64,000 bases of DNA from Sebastes aleutianus. Taxonomy: Eukaryota > Chordata > Actinopteri > Perciformes > Sebastidae. Location: NCBI GenBank assembly GCA_916700875.1, contig CAKAKS010000060.1:3209334-3273333 (forward strand), read 5' to 3'. The position numbers and the translations under genes are program-made. Below the pieces are notes generated by a model. That model had not been told where the DNA came from, did no database searches, and saw nothing but the letters and a program-made list of their open reading frames with translations. Shown in pieces: positions 15,101 to 24,419 of this stretch. The stretch's first letter is position 1. Every line of letters starts with the position of its first letter.

Positions 15101-18100
15101 AGATTTTGAAGATAGAGGTAGATCGAGATACTTATTGATGAGATGATAGCAACTTTAAGAATAATTTTACCAAATGATGAAGCTAGTTCGAGTCAGTTAA
15201 GTTCAGCTTGACTTTTTTCAATTTACAATTTTTCATAATTCTTAAACAAAATATAGTATATATGTATGTAAATAGTTCCGTGATGTGACGTCACAAATAT
15301 GCACAATAGTGCGTGACGTAATGTAGCGACATCTAGCAACTTTTCAAGCCGGCTATATTTTCCATTGAAAATAAATAAAATGTGATATTAAATAAAAGTG
15401 GCATTGATAAATATACCATCATGAAATAAAGACATTAATTTTCTATAATTAAATATATTTAATTTAATTTCCATTATTTGGGAAGTCAAATCAGTGAAAT
15501 TATGGGACATTTTATACAATTGAATCACTTTTTTTCATGACATATTTTTGATTGATTTAATATTGAACACTTTGGGGCTCCATAACTACCTACATGTAGG
15601 TCCTTGTGTTATTATGATTATTAAGGGACAGCATTTCAGAATCTGGTATCTAACAGGAATGTGTAAGATCACGCATCTGTGAAGTTTAGGGAAGTTGTGT
15701 GAAAGAAGAGAAACATTTGATCACCATGGAAACATGTGGGTCAAATCTATGGTCTGTTTTTAGACTGCTGTGTGCATACGTTGTATCATGGGTGTATGTT
15801 ACTTGGTCCATGGGCTGTGTACTGTGTGCACAGTGAATTACTACAGACCTAGTTTCCACTAAGCTTCCCTGTTATATCATTCCTCAGTTCACTCAAGGAG
15901 AATTATTTTTTTAATATATATATAATTATTGACTAGAAAAAAACAAGTCTATCGTGTCCAAATGGAAGCGTAGCACCCACCCTCCGGTTCCAGCTAACAT
16001 TGTTAGCTCTGTCAGCACTATTGCCATTGCTTTCACTGTTAGTACTGTTAGCAGCGTTAACTATTAGCCGCCGGCTCAGTGGTCGCCATATTGAGAGCTG
16101 TGCGGAGGCAATAGAAATGTTCCCATTCTCGCGTTTAGCACCTTTAAGCAAAAATGCCAAAAATTAACTGGTTCCAGCTTAAAAAATTTGAGTATTTGAT
16201 GTTTTTCCTTTGTCTTCTATGTCAGGATATTGGATATCAAAGGTTACAATAGTGTAACCCTAGTTCTGTCATCACCTACCTTGGACTCTTGTGATAGGTA
16301 TTTTCTGAAATATTTTGACAAAACGATGAATCAAGAAAACAATCAGCAGATTATTCTAAAATTTCCATGTTTCAACAATGCTGCTCACATCACAGCCGCT
16401 TGTCTACATGTATACATTGGTGAAAAAGCAAGTTGGAGCTTAAACAACAGAGGTTGGTTCATTTCATTATTATTTTTTTAAAACAACACCATGTACTAGA
16501 CATGGATATTAAAATGGCAGAGCACAATTTCACACAAATTAACACCGACTGCAGTGTGTGCAGCCGTGTGTGAGGGTGTGTGAACATGTGGGAGGCCACT
16601 GAAGTACTTGTATTTGCTTAATGGAACAAATAACAGCAGAATAGTTGATATTGGATACACGTTTCTGTGGCTCATGGAATGTAAGGCTTGAACAGCGTAA
16701 TTGTTTTTCACAGAGTTTGCTGTTAATTCTTTCTGTCACATTACATATCGTATTATAGAGTCCAATTATACCAAATTACAGTACTGTATATCACAATTAA
16801 TCTGACCGCACCATTACAATGCATGAAAGTACTAAACGCAATGACAATGAATGATAAACGACCTGTGGCTCTGTGTTTTCGTGCAGGCGAGCGGCCCTTC
16901 AAGTGCAGCCAGTGCGACAAGGCCTTCAACCAGAAGAGCGCTCTGCAGGTGCACATGGTCAAACACACTGGAAAGAAGCCCTTCAAGTGCGAGGTGTGCA
17001 GCATCAGGTTCACCCAGAAGAGCAACATGAAACACCACATGAAGAGATCCCACGGCTACGGTGAGCAGCCGACACACCAGTGCACACGCACACAAACCCT
17101 ACTGACAGCCAGCTCTTCATGCAGCTGGGCAACAAGAGACAGTAATCATCTCTCTCTTGTCACTTTGTCAACTTAGTTCACTTAGTACTTCCAGGGGAAC
17201 CGGGTAGATGAGCATTTTATAATGAAGTCCCCTTCTCCACCTCGTGGTGTTTGCGCGGGTGTGTGTGTTTATGTCTCTCATGGCCATCACACACAGTCCA
17301 CATTCCTTGTATAACACTGTTATTGCAAGGCACTGCACATTAAAAAGTCTCCCTGAGCACTTCAGACTGCTGAGAGGCAGCGTTGGCCTTCCCCTGTGGA
17401 ACGTTAACTATCTATCACTCCCAAGTTCTGCGTCTGTTGCATTTCACTTGATGATCCTTCTCATTATCTGCTGAGAATGAGCCTTATGCCAACGCTAATG
17501 TGCATGCACACACACACCCCCGTCTCGCAGACTCGGTGATATTGTAGAGCAGGAAAACCATGATGGCACGCGCATCGGCTTTGTTCGCTCGAAGCTGTCA
17601 GAACAGCATGCTTTTCGATAGCAGCAGACGCATGTCCTGAATGTTAAATCATTACTTCTCCCCCCCGACAGCCTTGCTTTAGGTTGTGGCTCCCCTTTGG
17701 TTATGCTTGGCCAAGAGTGCGACACATTGTTAACATTGTTATTCATTCACCCACCCTGGAGCCTGGCAGGCACCTATTGGTGATTACCTGAGGTGGAGAA
17801 CAATGCTGACAGAACTGTTCTATTTGTTCAACAGCTCCACAGAAGCTTCCACTCAGGTTAACCCCGCTGGGTGGGTGAAGATCATTTAAAGAGTCACATC
17901 TGAGACATTGGCTTCTGTTGTGTCACTGGGAGTAAGGCCCACACTCTAAAAGGTTAGGGCACACTGAATTATCTTTTTCAGGGTTTTCTATGGTCTTGCA
18001 AATCCTGGCAGACCTGATGAAATCAAAACGTATGTTTCCAGGTTCGATATGGTTTCAGAAATGTTGTCTGAAATCTTGAAAAGTCATTCGGTTTTAAAGA

Positions 18101-19990
18101 TAACTTTGATGTGGTTACATTAGGGATGCTCATTTTGAAAAATTGTCTTAACCGGTAACCGGCCCTCGTTAACCAATTAAACCATTAACCGACAAGATTT
18201 GTGCCTCACGCCAGCTGCAGTGTATGAGCACAACAGACAACTGAGAACCCAGTTCACCCGTCCGTGAGCGCTAACTTAGCAGCTACGATGCTGTGTGTAG
18301 TGTCGCGGCCATACAGCCACTTTCCCAGTAAAAGTCTCCACCGCACATTTAGTTTAGTTTAGTAGGTTGTCAGCTGTGTGTCTGCCCAGCGTAACGACAC
18401 TCTGTCTGCCTGGATTAGCGATAGCGATTGCCCGATAAACACTGTGTGTATTTGTGCTACGTTAGCAGCTCTAGCATTGCCGGAGGCTTCTTGCTCACCG
18501 CCGCCGCCACACACATACAGCCTGTCAGCGCGAGGTAACTTTAACGAGTGTCCATGTGTGCGTTGGCTATGAGTGTGAGGATGTAATAGCTGTGAACGTA
18601 GGTGTAGCAGTGTGGCAACAGTTTATTTGTCAGTGAATAAATGCTACGAAACGACAACTCCTCCACTCCGCTCAAGCGAGCCAGAGACCAGAGCCGACTT
18701 CCTGTATCCTGCAACTCCGTTTCCACCTCTTAAGGTGGGCTGTTAAGGTAAATGGTAAATGGACTTGCATTTATATAGAGCTTTTCTAGTCTTCCGACCA
18801 CTCAAAGCGCATTACACTACATGTCAGCGTTCACCCATTCGCACACACATTCATACACTGATGGCAGAGGCTGCTAAGGTGTCAACTTTGCCCATCAGGA
18901 TCTAATCTAAATACTCATTCACACATCGGGAGCAATTTGGGGTTAAGTGTCTTGCTCAAGGACACATCGACATGTGACCCGGAGCAGCCGGGGATCGAAC
19001 CTGCTCTACCCTCTGAGCCACAGCCGCCCTTGGACCGGCTTTTCTCCTTAAAGAGACGAGCCGCTCCTCTGAGCCGCTCAGTTTTTTAATTAATTATAAA
19101 TATTTCTTTTAACCGTTTCAACCGATAGTGTTTATCGGTTAAAATGCTTAATGTCGGTTAACGGTTAAACGGTTAATTATGAACATCCCTAGGTTACATG
19201 GTTGCTGGGATTATTTTGTTTTGTCTACGTTTGTGTGGCTGTTGAAGACTCTCTCTTACAGTCATTTCGCCTGTGAAAAATACTGGAGGATTCAAGCCGC
19301 ACACTCACGCACTTACAACTTAATAAATATGGGTTTAAAGCGTTTCAGATATAGAGAGCAAAAGTAGAGGGAGAAAATTAAATGACTCCCACTGTAAAAG
19401 TAAATTCCGTGCGTGGCCTGCAGCTGTAGAAGAAAGCGCGTCTGAACCTCTCAGCCTGCGTCAAAGTGACTTATTGTTGTTCTGTGCTCGTTCTTTTAAG
19501 CTGAATGTACTACGACAAATGGCTCCTATCATATTTACAACTCACAACAAGAATATTCCACATTAGTCAAGTCTTATCATATAGTTTGGGTAATAGACAA
19601 GATGTTTTCAGAATAGCAAGAGAGAATGTGAGATATTAAAACAAATGTTGTAGGAGTGAGCAGGGGAAGATTGCTTTTTGACTAATGGTCTCATTTGCAT
19701 GACGGCCACTGGCAAGTTGAATACAGAATCGGAGCTGCTGGTGCAGCTCTGTAAACGTATTTTAATGGGCTTTCCTTGTGGTTAACAAAGCACTGTTATT
19801 ACCTATCCTGAGGAGTGTTTAACTGCATGTGCAAATTCCCCTCTCATACTTCCTCTTTCTCCTTCCAGGTCAGCTCCAAGATGTGTCCCTGAGCCAAGAA
19901 GAATCAGCTCCCCAGGTCGAGGTAACGTCTGAACTTGACCTGGAAGTGGTTCCTGAATCATCCGGAGACTGGCACAATGTCTTCCCCTGA
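18..19990 (+). CDS. znf236: znf236 zinc-finger protein, 3' part (10 exons, last 539 residues)
   Basis: Ten exons on the + strand join with matching phases: 18-157, 2674-2905, 3000-3191, 4027-4185, 9137-9294, 10569-10688, 11084-11278, 14508-14637, 16887-17060 and 19869-19990, ending in TGA. The joined frame gives about 300 residues rich in Q/S/T/N with few charges, then five C2H2 fingers (two in exons 7-8, one in exons 8-9, two in exon 9) with TGERPF and TGKKPF linkers, then an acidic C-terminal tail. ZNF236 is a large multi-C2H2 nuclear protein of roughly 1,800 residues in mammals, so only the last third is here and the 5' part lies before base 1. The name rests on the C-terminal architecture and on the adjacent convergent mbp, as at human 18q23. 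DNA binding and transcriptional control are inferred from the finger family. I cannot exclude a missed micro-exon, though every junction stays in frame. Confidence 0.85.
217..905. mobile_element. MITE-like element, TTAA ends, TTAAAGGGACTGTTT termini
   Basis: The left end reads ttaaagggactgtttataa and the right end ttacaaacagtccctttt followed by aa, the inverse of the left, so termini of about 15 bp are inverted with TTAA at each edge. The interior is non-autonomous, has no transposase frame and resembles a common teleost dispersed repeat. TTAA edges suggest piggyBac-type insertion, but the autonomous source is not visible. Confidence 0.65.
902..1247. mobile_element. MITE-like element, TTAAAGGGATAGTT termini
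   Basis: The left end ttaaagggatagttgag is mirrored at the right by aaactaacccttttaa. At 346 bp it has no coding capacity. It abuts the element at 217-905 and uses the same TTAA (902-905) as its left edge. Confidence 0.62.
2674..2905 (+). CDS. znf236: znf236 exon, Gln/Ser-rich linker
   Basis: The acceptor cttcctcttccag ends at 2673 and the donor GCAG|gtatgt follows 2905. The exon starts in phase 0 and ends in phase 1. It encodes about 77 residues beginning IDHALLQQTLQQGGLLSQ, rich in L, Q, S and T, with VVIHPLTSLALQ in the middle. No zinc finger or known domain is visible. A minus-strand frame across it is a shadow. Confidence 0.85.
3000..3191 (+). CDS. znf236: znf236 exon with two QEITLTI motifs
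   Basis: The acceptor gattctgcag ends at 2999 and the donor TCAG|gtatgg follows 3191; phase 1 at both ends. It encodes GSQDLSHVISSSGLVTGG and onwards. The seven-residue string QEITLTI occurs at 3062-3082 and again at 3167-3187, separated by an Ala/Gln/Ser-rich stretch. The preceding intron is only 94 bp. Confidence 0.85.
3192..4026 (+). other. znf236 intron, no feature seen
   Basis: 835 bp of AT-rich intron between two coding exons. No repeat ends, RNA gene or conserved frame recognised. Confidence 0.6.
4027..4185 (+). CDS. znf236: znf236 exon, His/Asn/Gly-rich linker
   Basis: The acceptor catacttttgcag ends at 4026 and the donor ACAG|gttagg follows 4185; phase 1 at both ends. It encodes GQDLLPQHSHHGNGAEMNG and later GATLTITNDHLLPQG. 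The ATLTI string echoes the QEITLTI motifs of the previous exon. No recognised domain. Confidence 0.82.
4693..5151. mobile_element. MITE-like element, TTAAAGGGGAACTACG termini
   Basis: The left edge ttaaaggggaactacgacc and right edge ggtgaggttcctctttaa are imperfect inverted copies, each closed by TTAA. It is 459 bp with no transposase. A minus-strand frame inside it has no recognisable product. Confidence 0.6.
6271..6650. mobile_element. Short element with about 60-bp inverted ends
   Basis: The left end atagaccgtatacaaagatg, with aaaagtgaagccaaaacat further in, is matched in inverse orientation by ttttggcttcacttt and catctttatatacagttta at the right end. The order of both blocks is mirrored, so the two arms could fold into a long imperfect hairpin. 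Non-coding and typical of teleost foldback or MITE families. Confidence 0.6.
6716..6775. repeat. TA/TG microsatellite
   Basis: About 60 bp of alternating TA with interspersed TG, immediately downstream of the foldback element. Confidence 0.9.
7688..7870. mobile_element. Dispersed teleost repeat fragment
   Basis: Begins cacgtcgattttatttgtat and runs through a stretch with agataaggaaaagctccccc. I recognise this as a repeat widespread in percomorph genomes, possibly SINE-like, but no RNA polymerase III box or tail is clear here. Confidence 0.45.
9137..9294 (+). CDS. znf236: znf236 exon with VTLTL / VTLNL motifs
   Basis: The acceptor ctctcacctgtcag ends at 9136 (phase 1) and the donor ACGCAG|gtaaaa follows 9294 (phase 0). 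It encodes VSSLPPSTTLSHTVASQ, then DSVTLTLADAQG and GVTLNLNTQ. The alternative acceptor tctccag a few bases downstream breaks the frame and is rejected. It lies almost 5 kb from the previous exon, in an intron swollen by repeats. Confidence 0.82.
9295..10568 (+). other. znf236 intron largely filled by one TTAA-ended element
   Basis: The element at 9451-10479 accounts for most of this intron. The remaining short flanks carry the splice sites and nothing else noted. Confidence 0.6.
9451..10479. mobile_element. TTAA-ended element, TTAAAGAGGACCTATT termini
   Basis: The left end ttaaagaggacctattgggc is mirrored by gcataataggtcatctttaa at the right. About 1,030 bp, with a CpG-rich inner patch at 10,180-10,265 containing repeated gagacgcaag/gagacgcg strings. 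No transposase frame. The inner patch may be a second, nested repeat. Confidence 0.6.
10569..10688 (+). CDS. znf236: znf236 exon, 40 residues
   Basis: The acceptor cttcatctttag ends at 10568 and the donor TACAAT|gtgagt follows 10688; phase 0 at both ends, 120 bp. It encodes GQTFPAVLNDPGQ, then QQVILVSHHSQST and ends GASDNGYN. Still linker sequence, with no fingers. Confidence 0.83.
10689..11083 (+). other. znf236 intron, no feature seen
   Basis: 395 bp, AT-rich; only the donor and acceptor are recognisable. Confidence 0.6.
11084..11278 (+). CDS. znf236: znf236 exon, first two C2H2 fingers of the C-terminal cluster
   Basis: The acceptor gtgtgatccag ends at 11083 and the donor CTGAAG|gtaaga follows 11278; phase 0. 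After an acidic/basic lead (ITDDGHKGGKDG) comes finger 1, CYYCNQVC with the helix NTLRRHCRQAH (C-x2-C-x12-H-x4-H). Finger 2 begins CSLCNKAFKRATHLK and is split by the intron, ending as EHERVH in the next exon. Confidence 0.9.
12382..12409. repeat. CA microsatellite
   Basis: Fourteen uninterrupted AC dinucleotides. Confidence 0.95.
12470..12845. mobile_element. MITE-like repeat, TTAAAGGAATAGTTC end
   Basis: The left end is ttaaaggaatagttcaacat. The inner part contains tagcttagcataaagactgg and, near the right, ctaagctaagctaactagctg in mirrored order, so the element is an imperfect inverted repeat. The expected right terminal sequence is decayed. The copy at 36118-36905 belongs to the same family. 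Confidence 0.55.
13364..13385. repeat. TAATC pentanucleotide tract
   Basis: About four copies of the 5-bp unit ctaat. Confidence 0.85.
14508..14637 (+). CDS. znf236: znf236 exon, rest of finger 2 and finger 3
   Basis: The acceptor gtcaacag ends at 14507 and the donor ACACAG|gtgaga follows 14637 (phase 1). EHERVH supplies the two zinc-binding histidines of the finger started in the previous exon. A Pro/Ser spacer (LPGPSPSSQKPR) follows, then finger 3, CSSCVKAFAKRSQLERH with NRTH and the TG of a canonical linker. Confidence 0.9.
14638..16886 (+). other. znf236 intron with a TA-flanked element
   Basis: About 2.2 kb. Bases 14752-15584 form an inverted-end element. The remainder (15,585-16,886) is AT-rich, and frames in it look like noise. 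Confidence 0.6.
14752..15584. mobile_element. DNA element with TATGGAGCCCCAAAGT inverted ends
   Basis: The left end tatggagccccaaagtt is matched at the right by actttggggctccata. The outer TA on both sides would fit a TA target site, as in Tc1/mariner-type elements. 833 bp, no transposase frame, hence non-autonomous. Confidence 0.6.
16887..17060 (+). CDS. znf236: znf236 exon, fingers 4 and 5
   Basis: The acceptor ttttcgtgcag ends at 16886 and the donor TACG|gtgagc follows 17060; phase 1 at both ends. It encodes GERPFKCSQCDKAFNQKS (finger 4, ending VHMVKH), the linker TGKKPFK and finger 5, CEVCSIRFTQKSNMKHH with KRSH. Both fingers keep all four zinc ligands. Confidence 0.92.
18121..19191. mobile_element. 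Non-autonomous hAT-like element with perfect 8-bp target duplication
   Basis: The left end tagggatgctcat and right end atgaacatcccta are inverted. The 8-bp GGTTACAT sits directly outside on both sides (18113-18120 and 19192-19199), the size made by hAT transposases. Both subterminal regions carry multiple aaccgg/ggttaac-type strings that can pair. No transposase frame is present. A second repeat is inserted at 18744-19030. Confidence 0.8.
18744..19030 (+). mobile_element. Teleost dispersed repeat nested in the hAT-like element
   Basis: Begins ggtaaatggtaaatggactt, contains cgaccactcaaagcgcatta and gcaatttggggttaagtgtc, and ends near ctctgagccacagccgccct. This is a very common fish repeat with a tRNA-like tail segment (gccggggatcgaacctg). 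Its presence inside another element dates it as the younger insertion. Confidence 0.65.
19869..19990 (+). CDS. znf236: znf236 last coding exon, acidic tail and stop
   Basis: The acceptor cctctttctccttccag ends at 19868 and TGA lies at 19988-19990. It encodes a 40-residue Glu/Asp-rich tail, GQLQDVSLSQEESAPQ through ELDLEVVPESSGDWHNVFP. An acidic tail after the last finger could be an activation or interaction surface, which is inference. Confidence 0.88.
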
Positions 19991-21025
19991 TGATAAACCA
20001 CACAAGTCCCAGAGTCAGACAGCATTGTACCAATGTACTGAGTACAGATTGAGTTTTACGACTGAACAGCAAAGCTTTGCCAAACATTTTCCTCCTCCCA
20101 CAAGGCTTATTTGGTTAGAATAATATCGGAAGACTTTATAGATTTGCTCCACTGTATACTGAGGGCTTTTACCCTAGGAGCAGCCCCCTGCTGTTTATCC
20201 ACATTAGCAGTGAAGTAAGGGGAGTCTGGTTCCCTGGGATTGGCTTAATGACTTTTATCTGTTTTGCTACTGTCTGATTGTCATCAATATGATAACCTCC
20301 AGAGAGGTTTGGCTCAATAAACACAGGCATCCCAGAGAATTCTCCAGGAGATGCAGGTCCCTCTCATGCTGACCCTGTTCGAAAGAGAGGAAACTGTATT
20401 CTGCGAAAAAGCTCCCCAGAGAAGAGTGTGTTGTGTCTTCATTATTGTTGCGCTCACAGGTATGTACACCGAGCTGCACACAACTGTACTGCTGTCATGG
20501 CTTCAATAACAATAACATAGACAGTCTTTTTCATGGGTCTACAAGAAATGTCACTTTTTTTTCTTTCTTTTTTTTTTACATATTTGTACTGTATATATTT
20601 CATCTTGAAGTGAAAAGTCTTTTGCAGTTTGTTACATATTTGTTTTAGTTAGAAAACAGTGCCCAAAGTGGTGTACCAAACATGTTAGTGAAGAACGGCA
20701 GTGAGCTGCGAGGACGCTTATTCCATGGATTTAATGCTGTATGAGGTTTTTTGAGTGAACATGTCAGCGTTGTTTCCTGTTGTCATATCATTTGGACTCG
20801 CAGCAACGTCATTTTCGTTTACTGTAGTTCATTCTGTAAATAGTGTTGTTAGATTGCGTATATTTTTTGATGAACCGCCACAACATAGATTGGTTGGAAA
20901 TATGTAATTTGAACATAATGTGCGATTTCTAATGAAGCAACGCCAATGTACAGACGATAAGCTTTTTTCTTTTTGCAGTTGTATTTTCTATTGTCCATAA
21001 TAAATTAAGATTTAAGTAATTTTTC
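19991..21025 (+). other. znf236: znf236 3' UTR
   Basis: About 1 kb of AT-rich non-coding DNA follows the TGA without interspersed-repeat ends that I recognise. It ends just after AATAAA at 20999-21004. The satellite array starts soon after, so the transcript probably ends near 21,020-21,030. The exact cleavage site is inferred. Confidence 0.6.
20999..21004 (+). terminator. znf236: znf236 polyadenylation signal AATAAA
   Basis: Canonical AATAAA in the context tccataataaattaag, about 1 kb downstream of the stop codon, followed by T-rich sequence that could serve as the downstream element. Confidence 0.55.
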
Positions 21026-21099
21026 TACTAATTTAAATTTGCATTTGTTTTTATTGAATCTTTAATTTCCTCCCTGATAGAGGAATAGTTGTAGAAGAA

Positions 21100-23240
21100 A
21101 AAATCATAGTAGAGTACGTTAAAAAAAATCTAAAAAGTCATAATATAGGATGTTGAAAAAAAGTTTTAAAAAATGTCAGTATAGTATGTTGATAAAAAGT
21201 CATAGTATTGCATGTCAAAGAAAGTCATAGTATATAGTTTGTCGGGAAAAAAATAGTGTAGTACGTCGAAAAAAAATCCTACTATATAGTATGATATATT
21301 ATACTATGACTTTTTTTCGACATTCTATGACTATTTTAAACTTTTTTTTTCGACATACTATACTGACTTTTGTTATGACTCTTTATTGATATACTATACT
21401 ATGACTTCTTTTCAACATGTAATACTATGTTTTTTTATGAATCTTTTTCGACATACTATACTAACACTTTTTAATGACTTTTTTCGACATACTATACTAT
21501 GAATTTTTTTTGACATACTATACTATGACTTTTTACATACTATACTATCACTTTTTTTTCGACATACTATACTATGACTTTTTTTTACATACAATACGAC
21601 TTTTTTTCGACATACTATTACTTTTTTTTACATACTATACTATTAATTTTTTATCGACATACTATACTATGACTTTTTTTTACATACAATATGACTTTTT
21701 TTCGACATACTATTACTTTTTTTTACATACTATACTATTAATTTTTTTTCGACATACTATACTATGACTTTTTTTTACATACTATGACTTTTTCGACATA
21801 CTATACTAAGACTTTTTTCAACATACTATACTATGACTTTTTTATATACTATGACTTTTTTTTACATACTATACTATTAATTTTTTTTCGACATACTATA
21901 CTATGACTTTTTTTTACATACTATATGACTTTTTTTCGACATACTATTCTAAGACTTTTTTCAACATACTATACTATGACTTTTTTTTTCAATATACTAT
22001 ACTATGACTTTTTTTCAACATAGTATACTATGACTTTTTTTCGACATACTATACTATGACTTTTTCGACATACTATACTATGACTTCTACATTTTTTTTG
22101 ACATACTATACTATGACTTTTTTATATACTATGACTTTTTTTTACATACTATACTATTAATTTTTTTTCGACATACTATACTATGACTTTTTTTTACATA
22201 CTATATGACTTTTTTTCGACATACTATTCTAAGACTTTTTTCAACATACTATACTATGACTTTTTTTTTCAATATACTATACTATGACTTTTTTTCAACA
22301 TAGTATACTATGACTTTTTTTCGACATACTATACTATGACTTTTTCGACATACTATACTATGACTTCTAAATTTTTTTTGACATACTATACTATGACTTT
22401 TTTTTCGAGATGCAATACTATTTTTTTTTATGAATTTTTTTCGATATACTAAACTGACTTTTTTTGACCTACTATACTATGATTTTTTTTCAACATACTA
22501 AACTGACTTTTTCGACATACTATGACTTTTTTTCATGAAATTGTTCAACATACTATACTATGACATTTTTCGACATACTATACAATGACTTTTTCCATTC
22601 AATTTTTCATAATACTTTACTATGACTATTTTTCATGACATTTTTCAACATACTATACTGACTTTTTTCATGAAATTTATAGACTATACTATGACTTTTT
22701 TTCATGAAATCTTTCAACATACTATGACATTTTTTAATGAAATTTTTCAACATACTATAATATGACTTTTTTTCAACATACTATACTACGACTTTCTTTT
22801 TTACATATTATACTATAACTTTTCTATGACTTTTTTTTCAAAATACTATACTATGGTTTTTTTCGACATACTATAATATGTTGAAAAAAAGTCATAGAAT
22901 AGTATGTCGAAAAAAAGGTCATAGTATAGTATATCAAAAAAAGTCATTGTATAATATGTCGAAAAACATCCATAGTTTAGTATGTCAAAAAAAAATCAGA
23001 AAAAAAAATAGTATTGCATGTCGAAAAATAGTCATAGTATAGTATATCGGAAAAAAAATCATAGTATAGTATGTCGAAAAAAAGTCAGTTTAGTATGTCG
23101 AAAAAAATTCATAAAAAAACATAGTATTGCATCTCGAAAAAAAGTCATAGTATAGTATGTCGAAAAAAAGTCATAGTATAGTATGTCGAAAAAAAAGCAT
23201 ATAGTATGTAAAAAAAAAGTCATAGTATAGTATGTTGAAA
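21100..23240. repeat. AT-rich satellite array with orientation switches
   Basis: Roughly 2.1 kb built from short units resembling cgacatactatactatgac plus a T run. Units read in the opposite sense (gtcatagtatagtatgtcg plus an A run) at about 21,110-21,285 and 22,875-23,240, and in the forward sense at about 21,290-22,870. The turn at 22,862-22,890 is a palindrome around catactataatatg. Degenerate units continue to about 23,700. Non-coding; the 97-aa frame across it is T-run noise. Confidence 0.92.
21841..22400. repeat. 280-bp tandem duplication inside the satellite
   Basis: Bases 21841-22120 and 22121-22400 are the same except for one base seen (22090 C versus 22370 A). Both copies contain the same succession of variant short units, so this is a recent higher-order duplication. 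Confidence 0.9.
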
Positions 23241-23244
23241 AAAG

Positions 23245-23465
23245 TTACACGCTGAATTGACAATAACAAAGGAAACACACACACATGAGGAGAGCAGGTG
23301 ATTAGACACAGGTGGGTGAAACATGGCCGACAATCACACAGGCAGGAAACAGACACACATAGGCCGGAAGTAAAACAAGACAAGACACAAGAGGAGATGA
23401 CTTTCAAACTAAAACAGGAAACAAACTATAACAAAAACCAATAGGACCATGAAAGGAGGCCATAA
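23245..23465. mobile_element. Non-satellite island, repeat-like
   Basis: A purine- and CA-rich stretch (gacacaggtgggtgaaacat, ggaagtaaaacaagacaag) interrupts the array, with satellite-like remnants after it. The style resembles the 3' tails of teleost retroelements, but no coding frame or clear end is visible, so the family is unknown. Confidence 0.4.
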
Positions 23466-23849
23466 ACAAAGTCATAGTATAGTAGGCCTATGTCATAAAA
23501 AGGCATAGTATAGTATTTAAAAAAAATCATAAAAATGTCATTTCAAAAGGCATAGTATAGTGTGTTATAAAAAAGGGCATATAGCATAAAGTCATTATAT
23601 AGCATTTCATTTGAAAACAAATTCTAGTATAGTCTGCTATGAAAAAGTCAGAAAAACTGTTATTCAAAAAGTCATGATGTCATAAAAAAAAAAGTCAGAA
23701 GAACAAGACTGCAAGCTAGCAAAGATGGATGTTAATAATGTACGATTTTAAATATATATATTTTTAAATTGCCTCTACAAATGTTTTATGAAGAAGTAAA
23801 TGTGAGTAAATGTAAATATAACTGTTTGTTTCAAGAAAACTACACTTAC

Positions 23850-23910
23850 AGGTGATTAGCATAGCTTAACATAAAGACTGGAAGTAAAGGGAAACGGCTA
23901 GCCTGGCTCA
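23850..23910 (+). mobile_element. Short fragment of the TTAAAGGAATAG repeat family
   Basis: gcttaacataaagactggaa and gaaacggctagcctggctc match the inner part of the elements at 12470-12845 and 36118-36905. Both ends are missing. Confidence 0.5.
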
Positions 23911-24419
23911 GCACATGACGTCACAATTTGTTGTTCAGATCAGCGTTAACCCAGCGTGTAAACACAGCCTCCCCATTCATTTGAATGCTGCCAGCACAGC
24001 AATTAAACACAGAGCCATCTGGCAAAAAAAAAGTTGAAACTGACTCAACTTTTGCAAGCCTAACAAATACATGCAAAATCACACTTGTGGCCTTGTAATG
24101 TGAATATTGCATTTCTATGGTTTATCTCACGATCGTTGAAAAAAAGACGTACAGTCGTAATAACTTCCCAGGGTTATAAAATCCTGTCCCATAGTTTTAT
24201 GAACCACTGTGCTGTGTTTTGGCGTCTGATAAGGCTTCAAACTCATAGACCTGTTACTCAAACCAGCCTGGGATTTAATGGAATCATTTCTTAAAGTTCA
24301 CCTCACATTCAGATTAATAAAATATATTAAATAGCAATTAAAAAGAGAAAACGAATGGATAATAAATAGACATTGTTACATGATTTGTCATGTAAGGGAA
24401 CTGTCATTAAAAAATCTTA

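Larger units (their letters stand above)
17061..19868 (+). other. Last znf236 intron, holding a hAT-like element
   Basis: The hAT-like element at 18121-19191 with a nested repeat is listed separately. Nothing else nameable was seen at 17,061-18,112 or 19,200-19,868. Confidence 0.6.

Noticed and set aside
21474..21767. 97-aa Phe/Tyr-rich frame
   Set aside because: A translation of the T-run satellite units, not a protein.
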